The notes: generated by a model not told the origin, from the sequence alone. Positions 17,299 to 27,451 are shown, numbered from the stretch's first letter. The stretch: 64,000 nt of DNA from Jeotgalibacillus proteolyticus (GCF_002926065.1 NZ_PREZ01000004.1:529672-593671); one strand, 5' to 3'. Numbers and translations are program-made.

Positions 17299-20200
17299 TT
17301 ACCTATCTATCTCAATTTCAATTGTCTTAATTTCATATGGAGCAAAAGCAAGAGTCATCTCACCCTCACTGAAGTCAGTCATCACTTCATCCTCCATGAG
17401 ATTCACTTCTCTCCACTGTTTTATCTTAAGCCCGCTCTTTAAGGCTACGGCACAACGCGAACCTTCCATTTCATGAAGCCTTAAGATAATGGTGTCTCTT
17501 TCTTCAGCTTTTTTAATCGTATCAAGAATAACCTGATTACTTGATAGCGAAAATAGTGACTGTTGAAAATCAGGATGGACGCTGCCGGCTACAACCCTTA
17601 GCGGAGAATTCAGGTAAGTTACCTCCCGCTCTACATCCTGTTTATTCGTTTGCCCGCTAAATGGGTAAATGGAGTAAACAAAATGATGGGATCCAATGTC
17701 TGCTAAAGGATCGGGATGAACCGCCCCTTTTAATAAGGATAGTGCTAGTACATTCTCTTTAATCGAATAACCGTATTTGCTGTTATTCATCAGACTGATT
17801 CCGTAATAAGGTTCTGCTAGTGCAGCCCATTTATGGCCGACTGATTCAAATCGTGCAAAGTCCCATGATGTATTCCAGTGGTTTGGCCGTTTCACATTGC
17901 CAAACTGTATATCATAGATGGCTTCTGTCGTACGAATAGCTACCGGGAATTCAACCTTAAGAAGCTGCTGGCGCGCTGTCCATGTCACATCTGTTTCAAA
18001 ATCAATTCGCTTTGTGTGAGAATAACTATGAATCTGCTGAACAATTTCCGCCTGAGGAGAACTCCATACTAAGCTTACAGTTGTTTGCAGGGGTCCATTT
18101 TCAAGTATAGTACACTCTTTTAAGAAATCAATAGAAGCAGATTTTTCCTGATAGAATAAATCAATGTCCCAGGCGTCATGGGCAAGCGGCTTGTCCTCGT
18201 ATAGTTTAAACACATTACCAGCTTTTCCGGATTCAATTATTTCTCGCTTCTCTTCTTTATCAAACATGCTTGTCAGCTGACCATTTTCATTCCAGCTAAT
18301 CGTGTAATACGGAGTATCCCATATGCGCTTCTCCAAATTAATTTCGCTTAATGATTCAGCTTTGTCATCTTCATGGTCAACAGCATTGATCGTTTGATAG
18401 GTAAAAGGCTTCGTTTCTTTAACTAAAACGAGGTGATCGCCATTCGTCAGTTTTTGGCTTACTAAATCCTCGCCATCCAGTTGAAAATGACCGGCATGGG
18501 AATCCTTTCCTCCTGGTACCACTAAGAGCTGAGGCGTCTCGTACTGGTGCGGATGCGAATACGACCAGCTGGTCTCTTCCCCCTTAATGATGTGATGCTC
18601 CTGAGCAGAAATAACCTCATCCTTCATGCTGGCTGCTGTTTCATAATCCCGGTGAGCATCCTCATAAACCTCTGTGATCGAGGAGCCGGGGATGATATCG
18701 TGAAACTGGTTCAGCAGCACTAATTTCCATCCTTTTTTCAGTACCTCAGCAGGATAGCTGCTCCAGCCGTGCATGACACTATTCCAGGCTGACAGCCATT
18801 CTGCCTCCCGATAAGCAAATTCAAGCCTGCGATTCATTTCTTTCATCTTAGCCTGGCTCGTATAGGTCCCTCTATGATACTCAAGATAAAGCTCCCCGTC
18901 CCAGGTGTGCACATACTCATTTGAGCTTTCTACGTTTTCGTGCAGTTTTTTAAAATAATCCTCTGCCTTAGTGGATTTGACTTTTGGCATGCTTGGGATC
19001 TCATCAAACTGACGCTTCATTTCAATCATTTCCCGGTTGACACCGCCGCCTCCGTCTCCATATCCATAAGCTAATAGAAGATCTTTATTAAGCTCTTTAT
19101 CTCTATATTTCTCCCAAATCCCTTTAACAGTCTCCGCTGTAATTAACCCATTATACGTATAGAACCATGAATCCTCCGCTCTTCCCGGCTCAGGTGTTGT
19201 AATAAAATGAGTTAAAATCTCAGACCCGTCTATACCTCTCCAGTTAAACGTATCATGAGGCATGCGATTGTACTGATTCCAGCTGATTTTTGTCGTCATA
19301 AAGGTATCAATTCCGGACTTACGGAGAATTTGGGGCAGCGACCAGCTGTAGCCGAATACATCCGGCAGCCAAAGCGTTCGATTTTTTTGATTAAATTCTT
19401 TTTGGAAAAACTGCTTTCCGTATAACAGCTGACGAACAAATGATTCACCTGAAGGAATATTGCAATCAGCCTCCACCCACATTGATCCTTCAACTTCCCA
19501 TTGACCGTCTTTCACCTTTTGCTTAATCGCTTCAAACAAGTCCGGATCTTCTTCTTTTATCCATTCATATAGCTGTGGCTGACTTTGCAGATACGTATAA
19601 TCAGGGTAAAGCTCCATTAATCTCAGGACAGTTGAAAAGGTCCGTTTTGCTTTTTCCTTCGTGTGCTTCGTTCTCCATAGCCAGGCAAGATCAATATGGG
19701 AATGACCGATCGCATGAACGGTAACATCCGCATGCTTTTTAAGCTTCCCAAGCTCGGTTTTCAACTTATCAAATGCCTGATACAAGGAATCATAAAATGC
19801 ATCGCTTCCGGTAGATGACCAATCGATTTGCTCAAGCGACTCATTAAGAATGGATAGCATGATCGAACGATTCGGGTCATTCATGTCCTGTTTTTTAATC
19901 GAATCAAGAATGGCTTTTGATTTAAAAAACAATTCGTCTACTCTTTCATCCAAATAGCCGAACCAGGCTTCTTTTAATCGATAGAACTGTTTAGAAGGAA
20001 CGCCTCCGCCCTCTAATCCGGACCATAATTGAATCGAGATCTCAACTGGTCCGTGCGTAGAGCGGGGTAAAATTACTTCTTTATGATTTGAATCGACTCC
20101 CTGGAAGGGTTTTTGATCCACATACACTAACGATTCAAAGCCTGAATTGTTCCCGCCGCCTGTTCTTCCTAAATCCAGGAAAAGAACCGTCTTTTTTTCC

Positions 20201-20430
20201 TTCCATTGCTCCGGGATCTCAAGTGTACAATTCAACCAGAGATATCGGTCTCTTCCTGACCAGGTGTCGTTAACCGATAGCTTCTCATCTGAAAAGGCTG
20301 CCGGCAGCTGATTTTCTTCTCCCTCTTTTGGGCTGTACGTATGAAAATGGCTGATTTGCTCCTGTTTCCGGTAGCGCAGCCGGTCTATTTCATTTATTCG
20401 ATTTTCAAGTTTTTCAATTCGATAAAACAT
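17299..20430 (-). CDS. GH38 alpha-mannosidase, Ams1/MAN2C1-like form
   Basis: 1043 residues. About 235 residues precede the catalytic domain, as in cytosolic/vacuolar GH38 enzymes. The zinc motif HSHIDLAWLW starts about residue 243 and the nucleophile is the Asp of WLPDVFGYS (about 357); the C-terminal half holds the beta-sandwich domains. There is no signal peptide, so it works in the cytoplasm. It differs strongly from the second GH38 at 21790, which suggests the two enzymes cut different linkages (such as alpha-1,2, 1,3 or 1,6). The gene follows GH125 by 34 nt in one operon. Confidence 0.92.
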   Translation of the reverse strand: MFYRIEKLENRINEIDRLRYRKQEQISHFHTYSPKEGEENQLPAAFSDEKLSVNDTWSGRDRYLWLNCTLEIPEQWKEKKTVLFLDLGRTGGGNNSGFESLVYVDQKPFQGVDSNHKEVILPRSTHGPVEISIQLWSGLEGGGVPSKQFYRLKEAWFGYLDERVDELFFKSKAILDSIKKQDMNDPNRSIMLSILNESLEQIDWSSTGSDAFYDSLYQAFDKLKTELGKLKKHADVTVHAIGHSHIDLAWLWRTKHTKEKAKRTFSTVLRLMELYPDYTYLQSQPQLYEWIKEEDPDLFEAIKQKVKDGQWEVEGSMWVEADCNIPSGESFVRQLLYGKQFFQKEFNQKNRTLWLPDVFGYSWSLPQILRKSGIDTFMTTKISWNQYNRMPHDTFNWRGIDGSEILTHFITTPEPGRAEDSWFYTYNGLITAETVKGIWEKYRDKELNKDLLLAYGYGDGGGGVNREMIEMKRQFDEIPSMPKVKSTKAEDYFKKLHENVESSNEYVHTWDGELYLEYHRGTYTSQAKMKEMNRRLEFAYREAEWLSAWNSVMHGWSSYPAEVLKKGWKLVLLNQFHDIIPGSSITEVYEDAHRDYETAASMKDEVISAQEHHIIKGEETSWSYSHPHQYETPQLLVVPGGKDSHAGHFQLDGEDLVSQKLTNGDHLVLVKETKPFTYQTINAVDHEDDKAESLSEINLEKRIWDTPYYTISWNENGQLTSMFDKEEKREIIESGKAGNVFKLYEDKPLAHDAWDIDLFYQEKSASIDFLKECTILENGPLQTTVSLVWSSPQAEIVQQIHSYSHTKRIDFETDVTWTARQQLLKVEFPVAIRTTEAIYDIQFGNVKRPNHWNTSWDFARFESVGHKWAALAEPYYGISLMNNSKYGYSIKENVLALSLLKGAVHPDPLADIGSHHFVYSIYPFSGQTNKQDVEREVTYLNSPLRVVAGSVHPDFQQSLFSLSSNQVILDTIKKAEERDTIILRLHEMEGSRCAVALKSGLKIKQWREVNLMEDEVMTDFSEGEMTLAFAPYEIKTIEIEIDR

Positions 20431-20464
20431 AGGAAACCTCCAATAAAGAAATTTTCACTTCAGG

Positions 20465-21766
20465 TTAGCGGGAAAGTGGACTGCCAGGTACATGAAGACC
20501 AATTTCGCTTAAAATAAACTCACTGAACATGGAGTTAGCCCATGCAAACCAGGTGCGTGTATACTCCTCCGGCCGATCTGCATTAAATCCTTCGTGCATA
20601 AAATAGGTGGAACCGTGTGTATGTTTAAACATGGCAAGGATCTTTGCCCGTTCTTCTTTTGATGCTGCAGTCATCCCCTGTATGGCTAAAGCGATGTGCC
20701 AAATATAGTGATCCGGAGTATGCGGGCTTCCAATCCCATCGCCTGAAGATCCTTCATAATAGTAAGCATTGTGTCGGCTCAAGATAAAATTACGGGTATT
20801 CCTATACGTTTGGTCATCCAAAGCGGTGTAGCCTAAATATGGCATGGACAAAAGACTTGGCACATTGGCGTCGTCCATTAAGTTTACCTGGCCATTTCCA
20901 TCTGTTTCATACACATACATTTCGCCAAAAACGGGATGCTGAATTTTCCCATACGTTTCAATTCCGTTTTTTATTTCCCCAGCAAGCTCAGCCATTTGAC
21001 TGGCAAGTGTTGTTTCTCCCATTTCTGATAACATTTCTTCTGCGTAGCCTAACGTCACTACTGCAAACATATTCGCAGGGATTAAATAGCCGTATAAGCA
21101 TGCATCATCGCTTGGGCGGAAACCGGACCAGGTCATTCCGGTTTTGACAGAATATCCTCCTTTGCCTTCTCTCAGCAATGTATCAGAAACACGGCAATCA
21201 TCCCGCTCAAACAAATAAGGGGACTGTTCTTCATGATTCTGCTCCACTTTCCATACATCATGAATCGTCTTAAGAACTCTTTTAAGCTCTTCATTCAGAA
21301 CTGATCTGTCACCTGTCGCCTTCCAATAAAGATAGGTGAGCTGGATTGGATAGCATAATGAATCCACTTCATATTTTCTTTCCCAAATCCATGGGCTCAT
21401 GTCGGTGCGGTCGTTTTGATGCCCCTGATTTGAAGGTGTGCGATTAAAAGCGTTCGCATATGGATCCATCAGAATGTACTTCCATTGCCGTTCAATCACC
21501 TGCTTTAACATCCCGGCGACCTCTTGATCTTCCTTTGCCAGCACAAGATAAGGCCTTACTTGAGCGGATGAATCACGCAGCCACATCGCTGGTATGTCGC
21601 CGGTAATCACAAACGTGCCCTCGTCATCCTGCTTTAATGTTGTCTGGTACGTATTTAAAAAGCAGTTTTCAAATAGCTTTTGAACATCCTGATCGTCCGC
21701 GTACACTTCATTTACTTGATTAATAATCTTTTGAAATGATTGCGGGATGTTTTTTTTATCTATCAT
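20465..21766 (-). CDS. GH125 exo-alpha-1,6-mannosidase
   Basis: 433 residues matching family GH125 (formerly DUF1237) over the full length: WLRDSSAQVRPYL near residue 65, NRTPSNQGHQNDRTDMSPWIWERKYEVDSL, TGMTWSGFRPSDDACLYGYLIPANMFA and the C-terminal TRTWFAWANSMFSEFIL. Characterised members (SpGH125, CpGH125) remove alpha-1,6-mannose from N-glycans and need no metal. No signal peptide. It lies between the two GH38 genes, as in glycan-degrading firmicutes. Confidence 0.93.
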   Translation of the reverse strand: MIDKKNIPQSFQKIINQVNEVYADDQDVQKLFENCFLNTYQTTLKQDDEGTFVITGDIPAMWLRDSSAQVRPYLVLAKEDQEVAGMLKQVIERQWKYILMDPYANAFNRTPSNQGHQNDRTDMSPWIWERKYEVDSLCYPIQLTYLYWKATGDRSVLNEELKRVLKTIHDVWKVEQNHEEQSPYLFERDDCRVSDTLLREGKGGYSVKTGMTWSGFRPSDDACLYGYLIPANMFAVVTLGYAEEMLSEMGETTLASQMAELAGEIKNGIETYGKIQHPVFGEMYVYETDGNGQVNLMDDANVPSLLSMPYLGYTALDDQTYRNTRNFILSRHNAYYYEGSSGDGIGSPHTPDHYIWHIALAIQGMTAASKEERAKILAMFKHTHGSTYFMHEGFNADRPEEYTRTWFAWANSMFSEFILSEIGLHVPGSPLSR

Positions 21767-21789
21767 TTTAGTCTTCTCTCCTTTAATGA

Positions 21790-24486
21790 TTATTGTTCAA
21801 ATAAAAGTGTAATAATCTGATGAGGCTGAACATTCATTTTTACTGCTCCGCTTCCCATATGCTCCTCTTTATCTTCTAAAATCGTTGATAAATAAATAGC
21901 TTTATTTTCAGTTCCCTGAACCGTAAGCTCCTGCACTTTTTCTCCAGGATTAAACCATCTCACAATCATTCCATTGCCTTCTTCAGCCGGTTTGCAGGTT
22001 GTTAGAGATAGAGCACTTCCACTCCAGTTCAGCAAATTAGCAGCCTGATCTCCTTCTCCTGCGCTTTGAGCTGTCTGAATAACCACAGTTTCCAGCGGAT
22101 AGTCATATGCGAGATTGTAGGCTTCTGAGGAAATGACATCTCCCTTATGCGGAATCAGGAAAAATTCTGCCCGCTGCTCTCCAATGCACTGAGCCTCCGG
22201 AGTCTCAAATACGCCCCAGTCCCCAAGCTCTCCTACTGACCGAAGCAGCGTTACGGCGATCGTTTTCCCGTCCAGGATTTCGTATTCATGCAGTCCTTTG
22301 CCGGCGACAGTTAATCCCTGGTTTGAATCATTTAAGCTGACAAAACGCTGCATATGGTGATCAAAGGAAGGATTACTCCATTGATTTTCTGGCTGATTCG
22401 GACGCTTAACAATTTCAAAAATACTGTCCGCGTAATGGTGGCTGTTTCCTGAACCAGCAGGGAACAGCGCACGCAGACGGTGATCCTTCGCCTGATTATT
22501 TATGTTCACCTTTACCTCTAATCCTTTAGATCCTTTTTCCAGCACTAAAACGGTTTGAATTTTCAATTCGGCTGACTCCTGATGTCTTCCCGCCGTACGC
22601 TCAGGGTGCCAAACTAGGTTTTCCCGCTCAAGCTTCAATTGATCATCCGCCTGTTTGGGAACAGAGAAGGTAGTTGACAGTAAGATGCTTGCTCTAAACG
22701 CCGTATTCTCTATCACTTCAATCGAGGATGAGCTATTTTTTGTTGACAATGTTTTTCCGTCTCCACTCGCTTTATACATATACTCATTACCAATATCGCC
22801 TGTATCCTCATACGAACCTAAATGGTTATATGCCAGCCCTGTGTTTTTGTCTTTGATACAATAGGTGCCGTCTTCATGGATGGATACGCTAAGATGCTCG
22901 TTCTCAAGTTTTTTTGCTGAAGCCTGCCAAATAGGATTGCCTTCACTGAACGTTCTTTCACCAGGAACTAAATGACAAACCTCAAATCCAACCTGGATAT
23001 CCGTCTCCAGCCAAAAGTTCACTTCTATTTCTTTTGCATAATAAGGCTTTCTGAATCCATCCTTCGGAAGATCATAGCCAAAGGTCGTACCTATTTCTTT
23101 TACGTGAGCCTGATGGATTGAGCCGTCAGGACGCTCAACAAAGTAGGATGGAAGATCAATCTTTTTAAGTGCTTCCGGAATGTCCTGAAAATTCATTTCG
23201 TCAAAATAGATTTTATGAACAAATACATTTGTTTTGATCACTTTTCCGCAGGCTTTACCGCTTGCATGAAAAAGGACAAGCGGCACTGCATCCGGATTTT
23301 GATGGCTTGTTGGCAGAGTGGCTGCAATCTCTCTTGCCTGTTCTTCGATATATCTTTTAGCCCCTTTTTCGACTTTTTCGAACCGCGTTTCCATTTCACG
23401 GTGAACCTCATCCACACTGCATCCGCAAATGCTGTCGTGCGGATGATTCTCCATCAGCATTTTCCAATAGAATTCCGTAAAGTCACGATGAAGATCTTTA
23501 TCCGGCGCCATCAGACCCATCGGCTCCAGTACCCGTTCTAATAACGTCTGGCAGCGATCATTGGCCTGCTTTAAATAGATTCTTGCAGAGGCAGTATTCA
23601 CAAGAGTGGACCAGCCATCTGTTTTCTGATTACGGAGCTCTCCTTTGATGATCGTCTGAAGCTCTTTTGGCAGCTCCTGCTTGAGCTCGGCTATGTATTC
23701 ATTAAAGCTTGAATGCTTAAAAGTAACGTTTGGCATCAATTCATTTGCAAGGTCAATCGCCTTTATGACGTCTTTTTGAAGCGGCTGATGGTCACAGCCA
23801 TTCATGAACAGCAGCTGAGAAGTTGAGGCGAACTTTTCCACATCCGTAAGCTTCTTTTGCCAAAATGCAGCGGCTGCTTCTTTTTCAGCAGGGATTTCGT
23901 TGCCATTTGAATACCAATTGGCAAAAAGAATGCCGAGCACCTTTGAGCCATCTGGAGCTTCCCACATCATTTCAGAGTAGGGGGATGAAAAATCATCGCT
24001 GTGGTGGACCTGATTATTGAATCCTGTCGGTGTAACGCCTCTTCCAAAAGCAGCCACGTCAATTTTTGCCTGCTTTAAAATCTGAGGGGCCTGGCCATAG
24101 ATTCCAAATGTATCCGGAAAATAGCCGAGCGTGCCTTCCTGTCCAAGCTTTTTTGTATCCTTCATTCCGTAAAGCAGATTGCGGATATTCGCTTCAGCAC
24201 TTGTTAAAAAAGCATCCTGCAAAATATACCAGGGCCCTATTATAAGACGCCCCTCACGAATATATTTTTTTACTTCAGCTTCCTTTTGCGGCCGCACCTG
24301 CAGATAGTCATCCACCATAATTGTCTGCCCATCTAAATGAAAGCTATGAAAGTCAGGGTCGATTGCCAGCTGCTCCAATAAATCATCAAAAAGCTTTACT
24401 AAATAATAACGATGCTCCTCTAAAGACATATACCATTCACGATCCCAATGTGAATGAGAAATAATATGAGCTGTTTTTTTCTCCAT
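21790..24486 (-). CDS. GH38 alpha-mannosidase, SpGH38/MngB-like form
   Basis: 898 residues. The zinc motif is SHSHWDREWY (residues 10-19) and the nucleophile is Asp 125 in GYFPDTFGIYG; SICGCSVDEVHREMETRFEKV follows in the helical domain and beta-sandwich domains fill the rest. Streptococcal SpGH38 of this type is an alpha-1,3-mannosidase on N-glycans, while MngB cleaves mannosylglycerate. The companions GH125, GH85 and the importer favour the N-glycan role. ATG 24486 follows GGAGG by 8-9 nt. Cytoplasmic. Confidence 0.93.
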   Translation of the reverse strand: MEKKTAHIISHSHWDREWYMSLEEHRYYLVKLFDDLLEQLAIDPDFHSFHLDGQTIMVDDYLQVRPQKEAEVKKYIREGRLIIGPWYILQDAFLTSAEANIRNLLYGMKDTKKLGQEGTLGYFPDTFGIYGQAPQILKQAKIDVAAFGRGVTPTGFNNQVHHSDDFSSPYSEMMWEAPDGSKVLGILFANWYSNGNEIPAEKEAAAAFWQKKLTDVEKFASTSQLLFMNGCDHQPLQKDVIKAIDLANELMPNVTFKHSSFNEYIAELKQELPKELQTIIKGELRNQKTDGWSTLVNTASARIYLKQANDRCQTLLERVLEPMGLMAPDKDLHRDFTEFYWKMLMENHPHDSICGCSVDEVHREMETRFEKVEKGAKRYIEEQAREIAATLPTSHQNPDAVPLVLFHASGKACGKVIKTNVFVHKIYFDEMNFQDIPEALKKIDLPSYFVERPDGSIHQAHVKEIGTTFGYDLPKDGFRKPYYAKEIEVNFWLETDIQVGFEVCHLVPGERTFSEGNPIWQASAKKLENEHLSVSIHEDGTYCIKDKNTGLAYNHLGSYEDTGDIGNEYMYKASGDGKTLSTKNSSSSIEVIENTAFRASILLSTTFSVPKQADDQLKLERENLVWHPERTAGRHQESAELKIQTVLVLEKGSKGLEVKVNINNQAKDHRLRALFPAGSGNSHHYADSIFEIVKRPNQPENQWSNPSFDHHMQRFVSLNDSNQGLTVAGKGLHEYEILDGKTIAVTLLRSVGELGDWGVFETPEAQCIGEQRAEFFLIPHKGDVISSEAYNLAYDYPLETVVIQTAQSAGEGDQAANLLNWSGSALSLTTCKPAEEGNGMIVRWFNPGEKVQELTVQGTENKAIYLSTILEDKEEHMGSGAVKMNVQPHQIITLLFEQ

Positions 24487-24506
24487 TACAACAAACCTCC
24501 AACCAT

Positions 24507-25127
24507 TTAATGTGAATGAGTCAATTGCATTTCCTTATAACGGTTCATGGATACCTTCATCACCCAATAAGCAGGCATAACCCCAGGAACAAATGGAATT
24601 AACCCGGGCATTTGATAAATCAAGGAACCAACCATAATTAAGCCAATCGCAACTAAAATATTTTGTTTAAAGCTAATGACGGTAATGATAAAAGGCTGAA
24701 TTAAATATTGCTTAAAGGACTGCGAAAAATGAACATAGTAGGGGAATAAGTATAGAAATGAAAATACATAAATGAGCAATAAAAATAGCAGGAGCATGGT
24801 ACTAACCAGCGCGATCATCCCGGTAATTTGCGTCACAAGATGAAGGTCAAAAAGCAAAAACGCACCAAGACTTACGTAAATCCAGCCAAGACCGTTTGCT
24901 TTCCAGAAATTCTCCCGGTAATAGCGGTGATAGTCCTTTAAGATCGGACTATCCAGCCCGCCAGTTAACCATTTTCTAGTTGTGGCAAACATCGAAACAG
25001 TAGCGGGAAAAAGTCCAAGGATCACGCCTCCTAACAAAATATGAGCAAGCCAGATAAGATTTAGCTGCATGATTTTCCAAATCCATAAGCTCGCTTCCGT
25101 AAAAAAACTGCCAAGTCGATTAAACAT
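24507..25127 (-). CDS. DUF624 (YesL-type) membrane protein
   Basis: 206 residues with five hydrophobic segments and FPATVSMFATTRKWLTGG near residue 40, the family mark of YesL/DUF624 proteins. These are found beside Lpl/YtcQ-type sugar importers, but their task is not known; helping assemble or stabilise the permease is a guess. The start at 25127 has AAAGGGTGAG 6-7 nt ahead and overlaps the ROK gene end by 8 nt; a longer frame runs through the ROK gene and is not real. Confidence 0.85.
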   Translation of the reverse strand: MFNRLGSFFTEASLWIWKIMQLNLIWLAHILLGGVILGLFPATVSMFATTRKWLTGGLDSPILKDYHRYYRENFWKANGLGWIYVSLGAFLLFDLHLVTQITGMIALVSTMLLLFLLLIYVFSFLYLFPYYVHFSQSFKQYLIQPFIITVISFKQNILVAIGLIMVGSLIYQMPGLIPFVPGVMPAYWVMKVSMNRYKEMQLTHSH

Positions 25128-26037
25128 ATCTCTCACCCTTTCTATATCGCTCGAGCCATACATACGCAGCCCCAAACAGCTGGGCCTGATCAAGATGCTG
25201 ACATAATGAAACAGATGGCCGTATCTTCGCAAATGGCTTCTCAGCATAAATGTTATTCAGTTCGCTGTGTACCTGATTCATAAAATCCGGCTGTCTTGTA
25301 ATTCCCCCGCCGATCAAAATTTTTTCCGGGTCCAGGATGTATTGGATATTGTGGATCCCGACTGCTAATGTATGGAAAAAAGTATGAAGAGACGCCAATG
25401 CTTTATCATGATCATTTCCAGCCTGCTGAAATACCTTAGGCCCTGTCCAATTTGTGTAATATGGCGGCTCTTGAGTAAGTCTTCGGGTAATGGCAGAGGA
25501 GGAACCGAGCTCACTCCATGTATCGTAGCTGCTCTCTTTCAGGTTGCTTGATAGAATCGTATAGCCAAATTCTCCCCCATGAAGATTAGCTCCTTTATAC
25601 AGTTGCTTATTAATGACAACAGCTCCCCCAACCCCCGTGCCGCAAACGATACAGGCGAAGGTTTTTAATTGAACAGCCTCCCCATTCCACAGCTCTGCAA
25701 GGGCTGCACAGTTTGCATCATTTTCAATGGATACGGGCAGATCATACCTTGCACTGAACATACTGGCTAAATTGATTTCGTGGACAAAAGGAACTGAGCT
25801 GTAGCCTAAGCTATCCCCTGCCTCCGTCACACTTCCGGGACTGCTGATTGCAACGCCTATAATGTTATATTGGTTCTTTTGCAGCTCATAATAGCGGTCA
25901 ATTATAGAACAGAATTGTTCAAGGGAATCAGGAGTCCTGACCTGGGATTTTCCGTTTAACTGACCAGTAGGTGAAACGAGTGCAAGCTTGATAAAAGTGC
26001 CGCCGATATCAATGGCTAAAAGATATTCCCGCTCCAT
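25120..26037 (-). CDS. ROK-family sugar kinase, second copy
   Basis: About 305 residues from ATG 26037, which overlaps the GH1 stop (TGATG). LLAIDIGGTFIKLALV is the phosphate loop and IENDANCAALAEL holds the catalytic Asp. The ROK zinc site is missing: GEFGY replaces GEIGH and no CxCGxxGC follows (LSSNLKESSYDTW instead). It is only distantly like the ROK at 9290, so the two probably take different sugars. Sitting between GH1 and DUF624 in the operon, it is a candidate for mannose or GlcNAc phosphorylation. Confidence 0.88.
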   Translation of the reverse strand: MEREYLLAIDIGGTFIKLALVSPTGQLNGKSQVRTPDSLEQFCSIIDRYYELQKNQYNIIGVAISSPGSVTEAGDSLGYSSVPFVHEINLASMFSARYDLPVSIENDANCAALAELWNGEAVQLKTFACIVCGTGVGGAVVINKQLYKGANLHGGEFGYTILSSNLKESSYDTWSELGSSSAITRRLTQEPPYYTNWTGPKVFQQAGNDHDKALASLHTFFHTLAVGIHNIQYILDPEKILIGGGITRQPDFMNQVHSELNNIYAEKPFAKIRPSVSLCQHLDQAQLFGAAYVWLERYRKGERYV

Positions 26038-27416
26038 CACCATTTGTCCGTTAGCTGATTGGAGGAAGCCAGGGCATTGAACCAATCAGCACTTTTCTTT
26101 TTATAGCGCTTGCCTGAAGCGAGATCCAGCCGTACCAGCCCATATCTGTTTTTATACTCATTCAGCCACGACCAGTTATCGATAAATGTCCACACATGAT
26201 AGCCATAACAGTTCGATCTCTCTTCAATTGCTTTATGCAGCCAGCCCAGATGATCGCTCATAAAGTCGATCCGGTAATCATCCTGGATAATTCCTTTCTC
26301 ATCCTCAAAGCGCTCTTCCCCCTCTACTCCCATGCCATTTTCAGCAATGAACCAGGGAATATTGCTGTAGTGATCCCGAATGGTGATGGCAATATCATAG
26401 ATCCCTTTTTCATAGATTTCCCAGCCCCGATGTGGATTGATTTTCGCTTCCGGCCACTGATACGGCTGAAAATACTTGTCCAGACCACTCCCTAAAGGAT
26501 CCCCTGCTTGTACTCTTCTTGGCTGATAATAATTGACCCCTAAAAAATCAATTTTGTTAGCTCTAATGATCTCAAGGTCTTCTCCAGTAAAGGAAAGGGT
26601 AATGCCCTCCTGCTTCATGAACTCGACCAGCTCGGCAGGATACGCTCCTTTTACCGCTGGGTCTAAAAAGCTTCGATTAAAGAGAAGATCTGCATAGAAG
26701 GCAGCATCCTGGTCATTCTTTTCATCTGAACTGCGCGGATAGCTTGGCATTAAATTTAATATGATGCCGATCTTTCCTGAATGGCCTGATTTCTTAAACG
26801 CCTTAACAGCCTTCGCATGGGCAAGCATTGTATGAAAGCCTGCTTGAAATGCTCTTTTCAGGTCATAGACTGCGGGTAAATGCTTATCATTTAAGTAGCC
26901 CATTTCAATCGGAACGATCGGTTCATTAAAGGTTACCCACTCATCAACCAGGTCTCCGAAACGGGTGAAAGCAATTTTTGCATACCGGGAAAACTCTTCT
27001 GCCGTCTCCCGGTTTTCCCATCCACCCTGCTTGTGCAGCCGTACAGGCATATCAAAATGGTATAAGTTAATGATGGGCTTAATGCCTTTATCGTTTAACT
27101 CTTTAAATACATCCCGGTAAAAGCTGACAGCCTCTTCATTAACCTGAAGTCCATCAGGAATCAGCCTTGTCCACGAGATCGATGTGCGAAAGGAATTAAA
27201 TCCAATCTCCTTCATCAAAACGATGTCTTCTTTATAGTGGTGATAAAAACCGGACGTCTCTTCCGGCCCGATTTGCTGATAAAACGTTTCAGGCTCTTTT
27301 TCGAACCAGTAATCCCATACATTTTGAGCTTTTCCGTTCAGGCTGCCCGCTCCCTCCATTTGAGGACCTGAGGATGCTGCGCCCCATAAAAACTGATCAG
27401 GAAAGTTTCTACTCAT
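26037..27416 (-). CDS. GH1 beta-glycosidase, candidate Man-beta-1,4-GlcNAc hydrolase
   Basis: 459 residues with acid/base Glu 165 in TFNEP and nucleophile Glu 359 in IAENG. The sugar-recognition loop reads WSWLNEYKNRYG. Compared with 6-phospho-beta-galactosidase LacG (Ser428, Lys435, Tyr437), the Ser and Tyr are kept but the Lys position is Asn; ordinary beta-glucosidases have Glu where this has Ser. So it fits neither group cleanly. After ENGase and alpha-mannosidase action the remaining disaccharide is Man-beta-1,4-GlcNAc, and this is the only beta-glycosidase in the locus. Cleaving it is a reasonable inference. First gene of the long operon, with GGAGG and a cre box upstream. Confidence 0.88.
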   Translation of the reverse strand: MSRNFPDQFLWGAASSGPQMEGAGSLNGKAQNVWDYWFEKEPETFYQQIGPEETSGFYHHYKEDIVLMKEIGFNSFRTSISWTRLIPDGLQVNEEAVSFYRDVFKELNDKGIKPIINLYHFDMPVRLHKQGGWENRETAEEFSRYAKIAFTRFGDLVDEWVTFNEPIVPIEMGYLNDKHLPAVYDLKRAFQAGFHTMLAHAKAVKAFKKSGHSGKIGIILNLMPSYPRSSDEKNDQDAAFYADLLFNRSFLDPAVKGAYPAELVEFMKQEGITLSFTGEDLEIIRANKIDFLGVNYYQPRRVQAGDPLGSGLDKYFQPYQWPEAKINPHRGWEIYEKGIYDIAITIRDHYSNIPWFIAENGMGVEGEERFEDEKGIIQDDYRIDFMSDHLGWLHKAIEERSNCYGYHVWTFIDNWSWLNEYKNRYGLVRLDLASGKRYKKKSADWFNALASSNQLTDKW

Positions 27417-27437
27417 ATCAACTTGCCTCCAATGTTT

Positions 27438-27451
27438 AGAAATCGCTTACA
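27438..27451. promoter_or_regulatory. cre box before the GH1-to-yesN operon
   Basis: Read on the minus strand, TGTAAGCGATTTCT matches the CcpA consensus at 13 of 14 positions and lies 22-35 bases before the start codon. Confidence 0.6.

Noticed and set aside
25127..25247. Longer start of the DUF624 protein
   Set aside because: The extra 40 codons lie inside the ROK gene and read as a shadow frame; a good ribosome site serves 25127.
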